Under the pieces are notes generated by a model. It was not told the DNA's origin, made no database searches, and worked only from the letters and a program-made list of their open reading frames with translations. This document shows positions 44,355 through 55,800 of a stretch of DNA of 64,000 nucleotides, piece after piece. Position numbers and translations under genes: made by a program. Origin of the DNA: Serratia liquefaciens (GTDB lineage Bacteria; Pseudomonadota; Gammaproteobacteria; Enterobacterales; Enterobacteriaceae). Positions within the stretch are counted from its first letter, which is position 1; each line of letters opens with the position of its first letter. The DNA lies in NCBI RefSeq assembly GCF_027594825.1, contig NZ_CP088930.1:248001-312000 (forward strand), read 5' to 3'.

Positions 44355-45350
44355 ATGAATACGATGATGACTGCGCTGGTGCTGGAAAATTTTGCCGACG
44401 AGCAATTTAGCCAAGTTCAATACCCTGTACCAACAGCTGGAGCGGGCCAAGTGCTGGTACGGATACACGCGAGTGGCGTTAACCCTATTGATTATAAAAT
44501 TCGCCTCGGCGAAGCGCCCTACGCAATGCCAGAGCTACCGGCGGTGCTGGGGACTGATATGGCGGGGGTTATCGTTGCCGTTGGTGATGGCGTCGAACGA
44601 TTCAATGTCGGTGATGAAGTTTATGGCCTGACCGGTGGCGTTCGTGGACTTCAGGGTTCTCTTGCGCAATATGCTGCGGTTGATGTCGACTTACTGGCAC
44701 TGAAACCCCGTAATTTATCCATGCGTGAAGCCGCTGCCATTCCGTTGACCTTATTAACGGCCTGGGAAGGCCTGGTCGATAATGCGAAGGTAAAACCGGG
44801 GCAGAATGTGCTGGTCCAGGGCGGCGCCGGTGGCGTTGGTCACATGGTTGTGCAACTGGCAAAGGCCATGGGTGCCAATGTCTGGGCCACAGGCTCAACG
44901 GCTAAGCAATCACTGATCGCTCAGTTAGGTGCAACACCACTGGATTACACCGCGCTGTCTGCGCAAGAGATCGTGAACAACTGCACCTCAGGCCAGGGCT
45001 TTGACATTGTTTATGACACTGTGGGAGGCCAGGTTCTGCAAGATTCGCTGGGCATGACCCGACATTACGGACATATCACCAGTTGTGCCGCGTTCGGTGA
45101 GCATAATCTGGCGGTATCTTCGCTACGTTGTGCCACGCTGTCTGGCGTGTTTGTCCTGATGCCCATGCTGTCTGGAGAAGCTCGTGCTCATCATGGTGAA
45201 ATACTGGAAGCCGCTACCCGCCTGATTGAAGAGGGTAAAATTCATCCGGTTGTCGACATCCGTCATTTCAATCTCGATCAGGCTCTCGACGCGCACCACG
45301 CAGTGCAGGACGGTTCGGCATCTATCAAGGTAGTTATTGATATTGAATAA
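44355..45350 (+). CDS. Zinc-type alcohol dehydrogenase/quinone oxidoreductase
   Basis: A 331-aa MDR-family NADPH oxidoreductase: VLVRIHASGVNPIDYKIRLG, LPAVLGTDMAGVIVAVGDGV and the Rossmann motif VQGGAGGVGHMVVQLAKAMG. It lacks the catalytic zinc ligands of true ADHs, like quinone reductases. ATG 44355 follows GGAG. The LysR gene 45539-46438 lies convergent, 188 bp away; regulation is not proven. Confidence 0.87.
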   Translation: MNTMMTALVLENFADEQFSQVQYPVPTAGAGQVLVRIHASGVNPIDYKIRLGEAPYAMPELPAVLGTDMAGVIVAVGDGVERFNVGDEVYGLTGGVRGLQGSLAQYAAVDVDLLALKPRNLSMREAAAIPLTLLTAWEGLVDNAKVKPGQNVLVQGGAGGVGHMVVQLAKAMGANVWATGSTAKQSLIAQLGATPLDYTALSAQEIVNNCTSGQGFDIVYDTVGGQVLQDSLGMTRHYGHITSCAAFGEHNLAVSSLRCATLSGVFVLMPMLSGEARAHHGEILEAATRLIEEGKIHPVVDIRHFNLDQALDAHHAVQDGSASIKVVIDIE

Positions 45351-45538
45351 GCCTCTATTGAGGTCGAACGAACCTGTAAATAATTCTGCGTAACTGCCCA
45401 CTCATTAAAGGTGATCGCTCTGGCGATCGCCAAACTTGATAATAAAACGGCTCATCCTCCGCCGTCAGTTCTGGATTGGCATACTCCATTTGTTTGACAC
45501 ATCCCTGATCGCCAGATAAATAGCTTTTCTGTATAAGG

Positions 45539-46438
45539 TCAGGTTTCAATATCCGCTAATATATCAGCCAGATAATCAAATAACGTCCTAATCCGCAACG
45601 ATGTTGGCCCACGCTGTGGCCGATAAAGATAGAGCCCCCAGCTTGCGAAAGCATTGTTTTCCAGGATCTGAATCAGGTGCCCACTTTTTAAATAAGGCAG
45701 TGCCAGAAATCCGGGCATATGTCCAAAACCGACGCCATCGAGCACGGCCTGAAACTCAGCTTCCAGATCATCGGTAATAAAACGTGGATTCGACGGCGTA
45801 AAACTTCGCGTGTTCTTGAAACTCCAAGGCCAGCAACGCCCGGTTTTATGATCAATCAATGCTGTCAGCGGGAACAAGTCCAGCTCATCAACACGTTTGG
45901 GCATTCCTGTCTGATTAATCAATTCTGGTGTACCGACGGCAAAAAAATGGATTTTAGCCAGCTCACGTGCCACATAACGGTTATCAGGTAAAAAACCGAA
46001 GCGAATACCAATGTCTATCCGCTCATCAATCACATCACTGTGTGTATCTGTCAAAATACAGTCCACAACTATATCCGGGTAACGCAGGGAAAATTGCGTT
46101 AATGCCGGAATAATAAACTTGCGGCCAAACACGGAAGACACCGTCAGCCGAATGGTTCCCCGCATCTCATCTGACTTTGGCTGCGGTTTTACCGTCAACA
46201 AGGTATCGACAGCGTTAACAGCCTGCCGGGCATATTGCGCGAGGCGCTCACCATCGGCCGTTATTTTCATCTGCCGGGTGCTTCGGTAAAACAAAATTTC
46301 ACCACGCTGCTGTTCGAGTTCTTTCACCGCACGGGTCACCGCCTGAGGTGAGATGCCCAGAAGTATCGCAGCATCTTTGAAGTTTCTTGACTCTGCGACG
46401 GTACAAAAGATGCGCAACATTTCCAGTTTATTTTGCAT
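45539..46438 (-). CDS. LysR-family regulator
   Basis: A 299-aa LysR: LEMLRIFCTVAESRNFKDAA and GISPQAVTRAVKELEQQRGE form the helix-turn-helix, with effector-domain text IDIGIRFGFLPDNRYVARE of the AaeR/DmlR type. It may control the quinone oxidoreductase at 44355 or itself. A short possible frame follows its 3' end but is not convincing. Confidence 0.87.
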   Translation of the reverse strand: MQNKLEMLRIFCTVAESRNFKDAAILLGISPQAVTRAVKELEQQRGEILFYRSTRQMKITADGERLAQYARQAVNAVDTLLTVKPQPKSDEMRGTIRLTVSSVFGRKFIIPALTQFSLRYPDIVVDCILTDTHSDVIDERIDIGIRFGFLPDNRYVARELAKIHFFAVGTPELINQTGMPKRVDELDLFPLTALIDHKTGRCWPWSFKNTRSFTPSNPRFITDDLEAEFQAVLDGVGFGHMPGFLALPYLKSGHLIQILENNAFASWGLYLYRPQRGPTSLRIRTLFDYLADILADIET

Positions 46439-47107
46439 GGCAGACCTGAACCGTTGACGGGGTTAATTCCATAATCAGGAATTCTGTAATGGAATCTTTT
46501 CCACATATTGTAACGTGAGGTGAAGAAATACTGGAATACCCAAATTTGTGTGACGGATACTTTCAGGCCCCCCTGCTGGGGATACCGGCAAAACGATACC
46601 GGCCCTTTGTTAAAGGGAAGTTAAAAACTGTACGCATCAGAAAATGGCTGTTCGAGCTGCGCGGTTGCGCTCATTTAGCATGCGAAGCATGAGCTTGGAG
46701 GATGATTCATTTATTATCAGTCAGTTGTGATTATTTTTGTTCAAGAATAAAACGCTGACAACGCCGATTTAACATGAATTTAACTCCGGCGTCAGGAAAC
46801 GGCATTGTCAACACGACACTTAAATAAAATGAAACTTTTTGATCACATTCAAGCTTCTGAAAAATAGATGAAAACGGGTTTTATGCATTTTTTATGCATA
46901 AAGCATGGGTACCCCCCGCGACCACCGTACAAAAGTAATTAACTATTCATTTTTGCGTCGCCAAACCGGCTTGAAACCGGCCTGTGGCCCGATGAGTGGG
47001 GGCTAACAAGCCGCGTTTTTAATGGTAAATTTAGCGTCGCAAAAGTGTTATGCACTTAGTAATCCACGGTTAAACAAAATAAATACCTATATATAAAAAG
47101 GTTGGTT
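46439..47107. other. Long upstream region of the glutamate dehydrogenase gene
   Basis: 669 bp without a gene. It holds a doubled 9-mer GATACCGGC (46581-46589, 46595-46603), a direct repeat TTTTATGCAT (46879-46888) next to a 12-bp palindrome TTTATGCATAAA (46891-46902), and AAACCGG repeats near 46963-46981. These look like regulator sites. No terminator, tRNA or transposon end was recognised. Confidence 0.5.
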
Positions 47108-48382
47108 ATGGAAAAGCTATCCTACGCTTCAGAAAGCAGCACAACGGCCTGGGCCACCTATCTGCAACAAATTGACCGCGTTGCACCTTATCTCGGTGAG
47201 CTGTCGCGTTGGGTTGATACCCTGCGTCACCCTAAGCGTGCGCTGATCGTTGATATTCCTCTGCAAATGGACGACGGTTCAATCCGCCACTTCGAAGGTT
47301 TCCGCGTTCAGCACAACCTGTCGCGCGGCCCGGGTAAAGGCGGCATCCGTTACCATCCAGATGTTGATCTCGATGAGGTTATGGCGTTGTCAGCCTGGAT
47401 GACCATCAAATGTGCGGCAGTTAACCTGCCTTACGGTGGCGCCAAGGGGGGGATCCGCGTCGATCCTTTCAAACTGTCTGAAGGCGAGCTGGAAAGATTG
47501 ACCCGCCGCTACACCAGCGAAATCGGCTTTATCATCGGCCCACAGAAAGATATTCCCGCACCGGACGTCGGCACCAACTCCAAAGTGATGGCCTGGATGA
47601 TGGATACCTACTCCATGAACCACGGCACTACCATCACCGGCGTCGTCACCGGCAAGCCTATCCATCTGGGCGGCTCTCTGGGCCGTGAAAAAGCGACCGG
47701 CCGTGGCGTGTTCGTTACCGGTTGTGAAGTGGCCAAACGTTTGGGCGTGCAGCTCGAAGGTGCCAAAGTGGCAGTACAGGGCTTTGGTAACGTGGGCAGC
47801 GAAGCGGCTCGTCTGTTCGTCGGCATCGGCGCACGCGTAGTGGTGATCCAGGACCACTCAGCTACCCTGTTCAATCCGGACGGCATCGACCTGAGCGCGC
47901 TGACCGAATGGCAAGCCAAGAACAAGCAGATCGCCGGCTTCCCTGGCGCCAAAGAAATCGAAAGCGAAGCTTTCTGGTCCGTAGACATGGACATCCTGAT
48001 CCCAGCCGCCCTGGAAGGTCAGATCACCCGTCAACGTGCAGAAATCCTCAGCGCCAAGCTGGTACTGGAAGGGGCGAACGGCCCAACCTATCCAGATGCG
48101 GACGACGTTCTGCGTTCACGCAACATCACCGTAGTGCCTGACGTTATCTGTAACGCCGGCGGCGTGACCGTCAGTTACTTCGAGTGGGTGCAGGACATGG
48201 CCAGCTACTTCTGGAGCGAAAGCGAAATCAACGAGCGTATGGACAAGATCATGACCGACGCTATGATTCACGTTTGGAACAAGTCCGAAGAGAAAGAATG
48301 CAGCCTGCGCACCGCGGCTTATATCGTCGCCTGTGAGCGTATCCTGACCGCACGTAAAGAGCGTGGCATTTACCCAGGTTAA
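47108..48382 (+). CDS. gdhA: Glutamate dehydrogenase
   Basis: A 424-aa ELFV-family enzyme: [35 protein letters not shown] with the catalytic lysine, [17 protein letters not shown], and [14 protein letters not shown] for the nucleotide. It interconverts glutamate and 2-oxoglutarate plus ammonia. ATG 47108 with AAGG upstream is preferred to an in-frame TTG six bases earlier. It is the housekeeping counterpart of the distant dehydrogenase at 10633. Confidence 0.92.
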   Translation: MEKLSYASESSTTAWATYLQQIDRVAPYLGELSRWVDTLRHPKRALIVDIPLQMDDGSIRHFEGFRVQHNLSRGPGKGGIRYHPDVDLDEVMALSAWMTIKCAAVNLPYGGAKGGIRVDPFKLSEGELERLTRRYTSEIGFIIGPQKDIPAPDVGTNSKVMAWMMDTYSMNHGTTITGVVTGKPIHLGGSLGREKATGRGVFVTGCEVAKRLGVQLEGAKVAVQGFGNVGSEAARLFVGIGARVVVIQDHSATLFNPDGIDLSALTEWQAKNKQIAGFPGAKEIESEAFWSVDMDILIPAALEGQITRQRAEILSAKLVLEGANGPTYPDADDVLRSRNITVVPDVICNAGGVTVSYFEWVQDMASYFWSESEINERMDKIMTDAMIHVWNKSEEKECSLRTAAYIVACERILTARKERGIYPG

Positions 48383-48393
48383 TGCGTTATCCC

Positions 48394-48418
48394 TCCCGGC
48401 TTGCTTTGCAGGCCGGGA
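48394..48418. terminator. Terminator after gdhA
   Basis: TCCCGGCTTGC (48394-48404) pairs with GCAGGCCGGGA (48408-48418), 11 bp with one G-U pair and a 3-nt loop, followed by TTATTT. It lies between convergent genes. Confidence 0.85.
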
Positions 48419-48438
48419 TTATTTCCAAACAGAGCCCC

Positions 48439-49977
48439 TCAGCGCAGTAACCTTTTCAACACCTTTCCGGTGCTGGTCATCGGTAGCCGTTCGACAAACT
48501 CTACGATACGCGGATATTTAAACGCCGCCAGTCGCTCTTTGGTCCAGGCGATCAGCGCCCCCTCCGTTACCGGGTCATCTAGGTCCTTCAACACCACCAC
48601 CGCTTTAATTTCCTCTCCCAGCGATGGATGCGGCACCCCGATCACCGCCACGAAGGAAACGGCCGGATGGCGAATCATCAGTTCCTCCACTTCGCGCGGA
48701 TAAACGTTGAATCCCCCGCGGATAATCACGTCTTTCGACCTATCGACAATAAAATAAAAGCCATCGGCGTCGCGTCGCGCCAGATCGCCGGTTCTAAACC
48801 AGCCGTTTTCCAGAACTTCGGCCGTGGCCTCCGGTCGGTTAAGGTAACCTTTCATCACGTTGTGGCCGCGCACCGCAATCTCGCCGACCTGATCAATACC
48901 CGCCACCGTTTTGCCGGTGACATCAACCAGGCGGACCTCAACGCCCCAGATCGGTTGGCCGATAGATCCCACTTTGTTAACGCGTCCTGGGTGATTGAAG
49001 GTAGCGACCGGACTGGTTTCCGACAGTCCGTACCCCTCCAGAATGTTAACGCCGAAACGACGGGCAAAATCTTCAATGATCTGCACCGGCAAACTGGCCC
49101 CGCCGGAGACCGCCATGCGCAGATTTTTGCGCAACAGCGCCAGATCTACGCTGTCGTCCAGCGCGTTCAGCAATGCCCAGTACATGGTAGGTACGCCGGC
49201 GAAAAAAGTGATGGCGTATTTTTGCATCAGCGAGATAGCCAACTTTGCATCAAAACGCGGAACCAGCACCAGCGTCGCCCCCAAGGCAAAGCCGGCATTC
49301 ATCTGGACGGTGGAGCCGAAAGTATGGAACAGCGGCAGCGTCACCAAATGACGATCGGGGCGTTCTACCGAGCTGTTGAATAACTGTACCGAACCCAGCG
49401 CATTCAATACCAGGTTGGAATGGGTCAACTCCGCGCCTTTGGCACGACCGGTGGTTCCGCTGGTGTAGAGGATCACTGCGGTATCGGACTCCAGGGTGCT
49501 GGCACTGTCAAAATCGGCAGGTTGCTGGCGGATGGCCTGGCTGAAGCGGTCGCCGCTCAGCGCCAGGCTGTCACCGATAATAATGAAATCGCGGCACTGT
49601 TGAGCGGAATCGAACGCGATTTTTGCCTCTTCCCCCAACGTCAATCCCTGGCCCCCTTCAAAGCAAAAAAAGGCCACCGCCTGCGAATCCTGCAGGTAGT
49701 ATTCAAACTCCCCCGCTTTCAGCAAGGTATTTAACGGCACCACCACCGCACCCGCTTTGAGAATGCCGAAATAAATCGCCGGAAACTCCCAACGGTTGGG
49801 GCAGGCCAGCGCCACCCGCTCCCCCGGTTTCACGCCCCGCCCCCTCAGCAGATGGGCGACCTGGTTGGCAAATTGATCGAGTTCGACATAGCTAAGCTGG
49901 ACTTCGTCCTGAACCAGTGCCAGACGGTTGGGGAAAGTACGCGCACTCTCTTCAAGCAATGTGGCCAAATTAAGCAT
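48439..49977 (-). CDS. Long-chain-fatty-acid-CoA ligase type enzyme
   Basis: A 512-aa AMP-forming ligase: AVILYTSGTTGRAKGAEL P-loop, LEGYGLSETSPVATFN, GWFRTGDLARRDADGFYF, and Lys in MTSTGKVLKRLLR near the end. This is the FadD/3-methylmercaptopropionyl-CoA ligase class. It has no adjacent beta-oxidation genes. The exact chain length cannot be told from the sequence. Confidence 0.87.
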   Translation of the reverse strand: MLNLATLLEESARTFPNRLALVQDEVQLSYVELDQFANQVAHLLRGRGVKPGERVALACPNRWEFPAIYFGILKAGAVVVPLNTLLKAGEFEYYLQDSQAVAFFCFEGGQGLTLGEEAKIAFDSAQQCRDFIIIGDSLALSGDRFSQAIRQQPADFDSASTLESDTAVILYTSGTTGRAKGAELTHSNLVLNALGSVQLFNSSVERPDRHLVTLPLFHTFGSTVQMNAGFALGATLVLVPRFDAKLAISLMQKYAITFFAGVPTMYWALLNALDDSVDLALLRKNLRMAVSGGASLPVQIIEDFARRFGVNILEGYGLSETSPVATFNHPGRVNKVGSIGQPIWGVEVRLVDVTGKTVAGIDQVGEIAVRGHNVMKGYLNRPEATAEVLENGWFRTGDLARRDADGFYFIVDRSKDVIIRGGFNVYPREVEELMIRHPAVSFVAVIGVPHPSLGEEIKAVVVLKDLDDPVTEGALIAWTKERLAAFKYPRIVEFVERLPMTSTGKVLKRLLR

Positions 49978-50173
49978 GTGAGGGTCTCATGAGCAGAAAC
50001 CGGGAAGCCCGGTGAGTCAATAATTGAGATACTGCGCCACCTCATTGAGGTTGATCTCCCTGAACCGCCTCCGGCGGTAAAATCAGTATAGATGCATCCG
50101 CGCCAGGGGCAGGTTCGCGTTCCACCCAGCGGTAGGCTATATGTTAGGGATTATTCCTCCCGGAGATCCCCGT

Positions 50174-50743
50174 ATGAGCAAGAAAAAGATCCTGATGCTG
50201 GTTGGTGATTACGCTGAAGATTATGAAACCATGGTGCCCTTTCAGGCATTGCAGATGATTGGCCATCAGGTGGATGCCGTCTGCCCGGACAAGGTCAAAG
50301 GCGATTACATCATGACGGCAATCCATGATTTCGACGGCGCGCAGACCTACAGTGAAAAACCTGGCCACCGTTTCACCCTGAATGCCGACTTTTCTGCTGC
50401 AAAAGAAGAAGACTACGACGCGCTGTTGATCCCCGGCGGCAGAGCGCCCGAGTATCTGCGTCTGAACCCGCAGGTTATCAAGCTGGTGCAGGCTTTTGAT
50501 GCCGCGCGCAAACCCATCGCCGCCGTGTGTCACGGCCCGCAGCTGTTGGCCGCCGCCGGGGTGCTTAAAGGCAGAACCTGCAGCGCCTATCCGGCCTGCG
50601 CCCCGGAAGTGCAGTTGGCCGGAGGCCACTATGCGGATATCGGTATCGATCAGGCCCATGTTGACGGCAATCTGGTGACCGCCCCTGCCTGGCCGGCGCA
50701 CCCGCAATGGCTGGCAAAATTTGCCGAGCTGCTGGCACAATAA
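50174..50743 (+). CDS. DJ-1/PfpI family protein
   Basis: A 189-aa class I glutamine-amidotransferase-like protein: [38 protein letters not shown], and the nucleophile Cys in [16 protein letters not shown]. Family members act as glyoxalase III, deglycase-like or protease-like proteins. ATG 50174 has GGAG 8 nt upstream and is preferred to ATG 50141. A terminator follows. Confidence 0.88.
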   Translation: MSKKKILMLVGDYAEDYETMVPFQALQMIGHQVDAVCPDKVKGDYIMTAIHDFDGAQTYSEKPGHRFTLNADFSAAKEEDYDALLIPGGRAPEYLRLNPQVIKLVQAFDAARKPIAAVCHGPQLLAAAGVLKGRTCSAYPACAPEVQLAGGHYADIGIDQAHVDGNLVTAPAWPAHPQWLAKFAELLAQ

Positions 50744-50753
50744 TCCCGTTAAA

Positions 50754-50778
50754 AGGCCCGCAATTTCTTTGCGGGCCT
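50754..50778. terminator. Terminator after the PfpI gene
   Basis: AGGCCCGCAA (50754-50763) pairs with TTGCGGGCCT (50769-50778), a perfect 10-bp stem with a 5-nt loop and an A-run before it. Confidence 0.85.
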
Positions 50779-50821
50779 GAAACTGCATTCGGCGCGATGA
50801 GTTAACGCATCCAATATTGGA

Positions 50822-51199
50822 TCATTTTAATTGCTCAATCAGAAAGTGAATGTCATAAAGCCAGCGTTTGGCCCGGGCGGATCGCACCAGCATATAAACA
50901 TATAATGGCCGGATCCTTTCCATTTCAAGATCCCAGTGATTCGCTCGACGATTTGATGAGGAGAACAATAACGCCGATTTTGACTCCTGACGAAAATACA
51001 GCTCATGATTGTAATTGCTGCTGTCGATGAGAAAGGCGTCGAAATAGCCACGCATTAGCGTTTCCGACATTGGCAAGGACAGGTGCAGCTCTTTGTTAAT
51101 TTCCGTATTGAGCGTAACGGCAATCCCCTTTTTAAGCAGGCTGGGCGAATTATAGCGATCAATCACTGAAATGACCTGTTGCTGAATATCACTTTCCAT
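50822..51199 (-). CDS. Unknown 125-aa protein
   Basis: Unrecognised. It has PMSETLMRGYFDAFLIDSS then LYVYMLVRSARAKRWLYDIHF, with no signal peptide or membrane segment. It stands alone between a terminator and the efflux operon, and coding statistics by eye are acceptable. Confidence 0.45.
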   Translation of the reverse strand: MESDIQQQVISVIDRYNSPSLLKKGIAVTLNTEINKELHLSLPMSETLMRGYFDAFLIDSSNYNHELYFRQESKSALLFSSSNRRANHWDLEMERIRPLYVYMLVRSARAKRWLYDIHFLIEQLK

Positions 51200-51382
51200 T
51201 TCAACCTCAATATATTTGGCCGCGAGAATGATGCGATATCATTCAGACCCTGCTGATGGTGGCGAGTTCTCCATCGTCTGGTCATTTTCCCTTTCTTTAC
51301 ACTTCCACCACAGAATGAATATAAAAAAACGCAGCGTGCTATCACCACACTGCGTAATTTAATTATTGCCCAGGCTTAAATC

Positions 51383-52840
51383 TTATTGGGTTAAAGATCT
51401 ATTATTGGCAACCACGCCATCGCCCTGCTTTTCTGCCGCGATGCCCCCGCCCAGGACTTTATACAGAGTAATCAGGTTCTGATATTCGGTTTGGCGAGCC
51501 GCAATCAGCGACTGCTGGGCGGTATACAGCGTGCGCTGTGCGTCCAGCATAACCAGATAGGTATCTACTCCGTGGCGGTAACGCAGCTCCGCCAGGCGAT
51601 AATATTCCTGCGAGGCCGCCACATAGCCGGTTTGTGCCGCTAACTGTTCCTGGATTGTGCCCTTGCGTGCCAACGCATCGGCCGTTTCCTGGAATGCCGT
51701 CTGCACCGCTTTCTCATAGGTGGCGACGTAGAGATCTTTCTGCGCCTTGGTGTAATTCAACTGCGCCGTATTATAGCCGCCGGTAAAGATTGGCAAGCTG
51801 ATGCTCGGTGCAAACGACCAAACACCCGCCCCCTGACTGAACAGGGATGACAGTTCTCCACTGCCCACCCCGCCGCTGGCAGTCAGGCTGATAGACGGGA
51901 AGAACGCCGCGCGGGCAGAACCGATATTGGCATTGGCGGCCTTCAGATTATGCTCGGCTTCCAGCACGTCCGGACGGTTCAGCAGCACCTGCGACGACAC
52001 ATTGGCCGGCAGGTCTTTCATGATGCCAGACAACGCTTCGATCCCATCAGGTAACAGGCTTTCCGGCACGCTTTTTCCGACCACCAGATCCAGCGCATTC
52101 TTCGCCTGCGCCGCGCTGGTGGTATAGCTGGCTACGTCCGAACGCGCCTGCTGATACACCGTCTCCGCCGACGCCACGTCAACCATCGACAAAATGCCGT
52201 TTTGCTGATTCTTGCGTGTTACCGCCAGCGACTGTTTGGCACTTTCCATGGTGCCTTTGGCCGCGGCCAGATTGCTGCGTTCTGCCGCCACATTTACCCA
52301 GTCGGTCACGATGTCGGCAATCAACGCCAAACGGGTACTTTTAGCCGCCTCGGACTCCGCCAAATAGCTCTCGAATTTAGAGCGAGTCAGGCTGCGATTT
52401 TTGCCAAACAGATCCAACTCGAAGGCGCTGGTGCTGGCGTTAGCCTCGTAGCTTTGGCTAATCGCAGTAGCGTTGTTTGCCCCACCGGTCAGAGCGCGTG
52501 AACGCGTTCCTTCCAGACCGGCATTGATGGTAGGAAACAGATCGGCACGCTGCTCACCGTAGAGCGCCCTGGCAGATTCGATGTTGGCAATGGCCTCGCG
52601 CAAATCGCGACTGCTGCTCAGCCCCATTTCCACCACCTGCCGTAACCGACTATCGACCACATAGTCACGCCATGGAATGTCCGGGTAGCTTAATGACAAT
52701 TTACCGGAGGGCGCGGTATAAGCCGCCCCTTGCGGCAGCGTTGAGGGCACCGGTGCCTGCGGGCGCTGATAGTCCGGATCCAGTGAGATACACCCCGCCA
52801 GCACCAGCGGAAAGGTCAAAGTGATTAAACGTTGCAGCAC
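51383..52840 (-). CDS. Outer-membrane efflux lipoprotein (OprM/CmeC type)
   Basis: A 485-aa NodT-family outer-membrane factor. The lipobox LVLAGCISLD marks acylation at Cys16. Two repeated efflux halves follow (DLREAIANIESARALYGEQRADLFP and VLEAEHNLKAANANIGSARAAFFPSISL), each giving barrel strands and long helices. It forms the exit duct for the RND pump genes upstream, from which it is separated by 1 nt. Confidence 0.92.
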   Translation of the reverse strand: MLQRLITLTFPLVLAGCISLDPDYQRPQAPVPSTLPQGAAYTAPSGKLSLSYPDIPWRDYVVDSRLRQVVEMGLSSSRDLREAIANIESARALYGEQRADLFPTINAGLEGTRSRALTGGANNATAISQSYEANASTSAFELDLFGKNRSLTRSKFESYLAESEAAKSTRLALIADIVTDWVNVAAERSNLAAAKGTMESAKQSLAVTRKNQQNGILSMVDVASAETVYQQARSDVASYTTSAAQAKNALDLVVGKSVPESLLPDGIEALSGIMKDLPANVSSQVLLNRPDVLEAEHNLKAANANIGSARAAFFPSISLTASGGVGSGELSSLFSQGAGVWSFAPSISLPIFTGGYNTAQLNYTKAQKDLYVATYEKAVQTAFQETADALARKGTIQEQLAAQTGYVAASQEYYRLAELRYRHGVDTYLVMLDAQRTLYTAQQSLIAARQTEYQNLITLYKVLGGGIAAEKQGDGVVANNRSLTQ

Positions 52841-52841
52841 G

Positions 52842-55800
52842 TTATTCTCCTGCCTGCGGCGCAGTGTTTTCTGTTGGTTTGGCGGGGGTTGTTTTGCGTG
52901 AAAACATCCGTCTAACCAATACGTAGAACAAGGGAACGAAGAAGATGGCCAGTAATGTCGCCGTAATGGTACCGCCGATGATCCCGGTACCTATGGCGAT
53001 CCGGCTGTTGGCCCCGGCGCCGCTGGAAACCGCCAAGGGCAATACGCCGGCGCTAAACGCCAGAGAGGTCATCAAAATGGGACGCAAGCGCATACGGGAA
53101 GCCTCCACGGCGGCGGCGATCAAGGCTTCGCCGCGCTGGTAATTCTCTTCGGCGAATTCGACGATCAGAATGGCGTTCTTGGCCGACAGGCCGATAATGG
53201 TTAATAACGCCACCTGGAAGTAAATGTCGTTTTCCAGCCCACGCAACGTGATCGCCAGCAGCGACCCCACCAGGCCCATAGGAACGACCATCATCACGGC
53301 AAACGGGATTGACCAGCTCTCGTACAGCGCGGCCAGGCACAGGAACACCACCACCAACGAAATGGCATACAAAGATGCTGCCTGCCCGCTGGTCAGTCGT
53401 TCCTGATAAGACAGCCCGCTCCACGAGAAGCTGCTGGCCGAGGAGAACTGCGCCGCCAGTTTTTCCATCTCGTCCATTGCCGTACCGGAACTGGCACCGG
53501 CTGCGCCCTCACCGGTGATCTCAAACGAGGACAGTCCGTTGTAACGCGACAGATTTTCCGGCCCGTAAATCCAATGTGAAGAGGCAAAGGCAGAGAACGG
53601 CGTCATGCTGGTGGTACTGCTGTTGGAGGTGCCGCGAACAAACCACTTGTCGAGATCCTCCGGCTTTGACCGATACTCGACGTCACCTTGCATATAGACC
53701 TTTTTCACCCGGTTGCGGTCGATAAAGTCGTTGATGTAGGTGCTGCCGAACGCGCTGGTGAGCGTACTGCTGACGTCGCCGGCGCTCAGGCCCAGCGCCT
53801 GAAGTTTGTCGTTGTCGATTTCTACCTGCAGCTGTGGCGTATCCGGCAAGGTGTTGGCACGAACCGCACTCAGATTTGGGTTTTTCCCGGCGGCGGCGAT
53901 GATCTGGTCACGCATCACCTGCAACTCCGCACGGGTGGTCGCCCCTTTAGCCTGCAGTTCGAAGGTGAAACCGTCGGACTGGCCGAAGCCGTCAATCGCC
54001 GGCGGGCTCATCGAGAACACCTGGGCATCGCGGATCGTGGCAAAGTGCGCCATTGCGCGTTTGGCAATCGCATCGGCGGTATTGGCACTGCCGGGGCGCT
54101 GGCTCCAGTCTTTCAGACTGACAAAGGCCATACCGGCATTTTGCCCGCTGCCGCTGAAACCAAAACCGTTGATGGTGAAAATGGTGCTGACGTTGGCCTT
54201 CTCGTCGGTGAGGAAATAGTCTTTCACCGCATCGCTGACCGCCGAAGTACGGGCATTGGTCGCGCCGGCAGGCAGCGTATATTGCACCATCACCACGCCC
54301 TGATCTTCATTGGGCAAAAAGCCGGTCGGCAGCCGCATATACATCACGACGACGGCGATCAGCAGCAGTCCGTACAGCAGCAGATAACGCATCGGACTGT
54401 GGATCACCCGAGCCACCTTATCGGCGTATTTCTCCTGCAGGCGGTTATAGCCGCGGTTAAATTTGCCCAGCAGGCCTTTGTCGGTCAGATCGTCATGAGC
54501 CGGTTTCAGCAAGGTGGCACACAACGCCGGCGCCAACGTCAGCGCCAGGATCACTGACAGCACCATCGACGCCACGATGGTAACGGAGAACTGACGGTAG
54601 ATAACCCCGGTGGAACCACCAAAGAAGGCCATCGGCAGGAACACCGCCGACAGCACCATGGCGATGCCGACCAGTGCCCCGGTGATTTCCTTCATCGATT
54701 TTTCCGTCGCCTGGCGCGGCGACAGCTTCTCTTCCCGCATCACGCGCTCGACGTTCTCTACCACCACAATGGCGTCATCCACCAACAGTCCAATCGCCAG
54801 CACCATACCAAACAGCGTCAGGGTGTTGATCGAATAGCCGAAGGCGGCGAGTACGCCAAAGGTGCCCAACAGCACCACCGGCACGGTGATGGTCGGGATC
54901 AGCGTAGTACGGAGGTTTTGCAGGAACACAAACATCACGATCACCACCAACACCACCGCCTCGATCAGCGTTTTCACCACTTCTTCGATCGAGATATTAA
55001 TAAAATCGGTGCTGTCTTTCGGGTAGGCGACCTTGTAACCGTCGGGCATCGAAGTCTGGTATTCCGCCACCTTGGCTTTGACCAGCTTGGCGGTATTGAG
55101 CGCATTGGCCCCGGCGGCCAGTTTCACCGCGATGCCTGAGGCTGGATGCCCATTCAAACGGGCGCTGGAGGAGTAATCCTCGTTACCCAATTCCACCCGC
55201 GCCACGTCGCCCAGGCGCACCAGTGCGCCGCTGCTGTCACTCTTGAGAATGATGTTGCGGAACTGCTCCGGCGTTTGCAGGCGAGACTGCGCCTTTACCG
55301 TTGCGGTCAGTTGCTGATCGGCACCGGACGGCAAGTCGCCGATCTTACCGGCAGAAACCTGGGTGTTTTGCGCTTCTATCGCCGTTGACACGTCGGAAGG
55401 CATCAGTGAAAAGGACGCCAGCTTGGTCGGGTCAAGCCAGATGCGCATGGCGTATTCCGATCCGAATACCTGCACATCGCCAACCCCTTCAATGCGCGAC
55501 AGCGGATCCTGAATGTTACTCACCAGATAGTCGGAAATGTCCGCAATGCTGGCCTTGTCGGTTTCGTCATACAGACCGACGATCAGCAAGAAGCTGCTCT
55601 GAGATTTTTTGACCGTAACCCCTTGCGCGGTGACCTCGGTAGGCAAACGGCTTTCCGCCTGCTGCACCTTGTTTTGCACCTGCACCTGCGCGATATCCGG
55701 ATCGGTACCCTGGTCGAAGGTCACGTTAATGCTCACAGAGCCGTCGGAGCTACTGGTGGCTGAAAAGTAAAGCAGCCCGTCCAGCCCGGTAAGTTGTTGT

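Noticed and set aside
45355..45489. Possible 44-aa minus-strand protein after the LysR gene
   Set aside because: Short, no ribosome site of note, no recognisable motif; may be chance.
53688..54557. 289-codon plus-strand frame inside the RND pump gene
   Set aside because: It covers the middle of a full-length AcrB-type protein and is low-complexity text.
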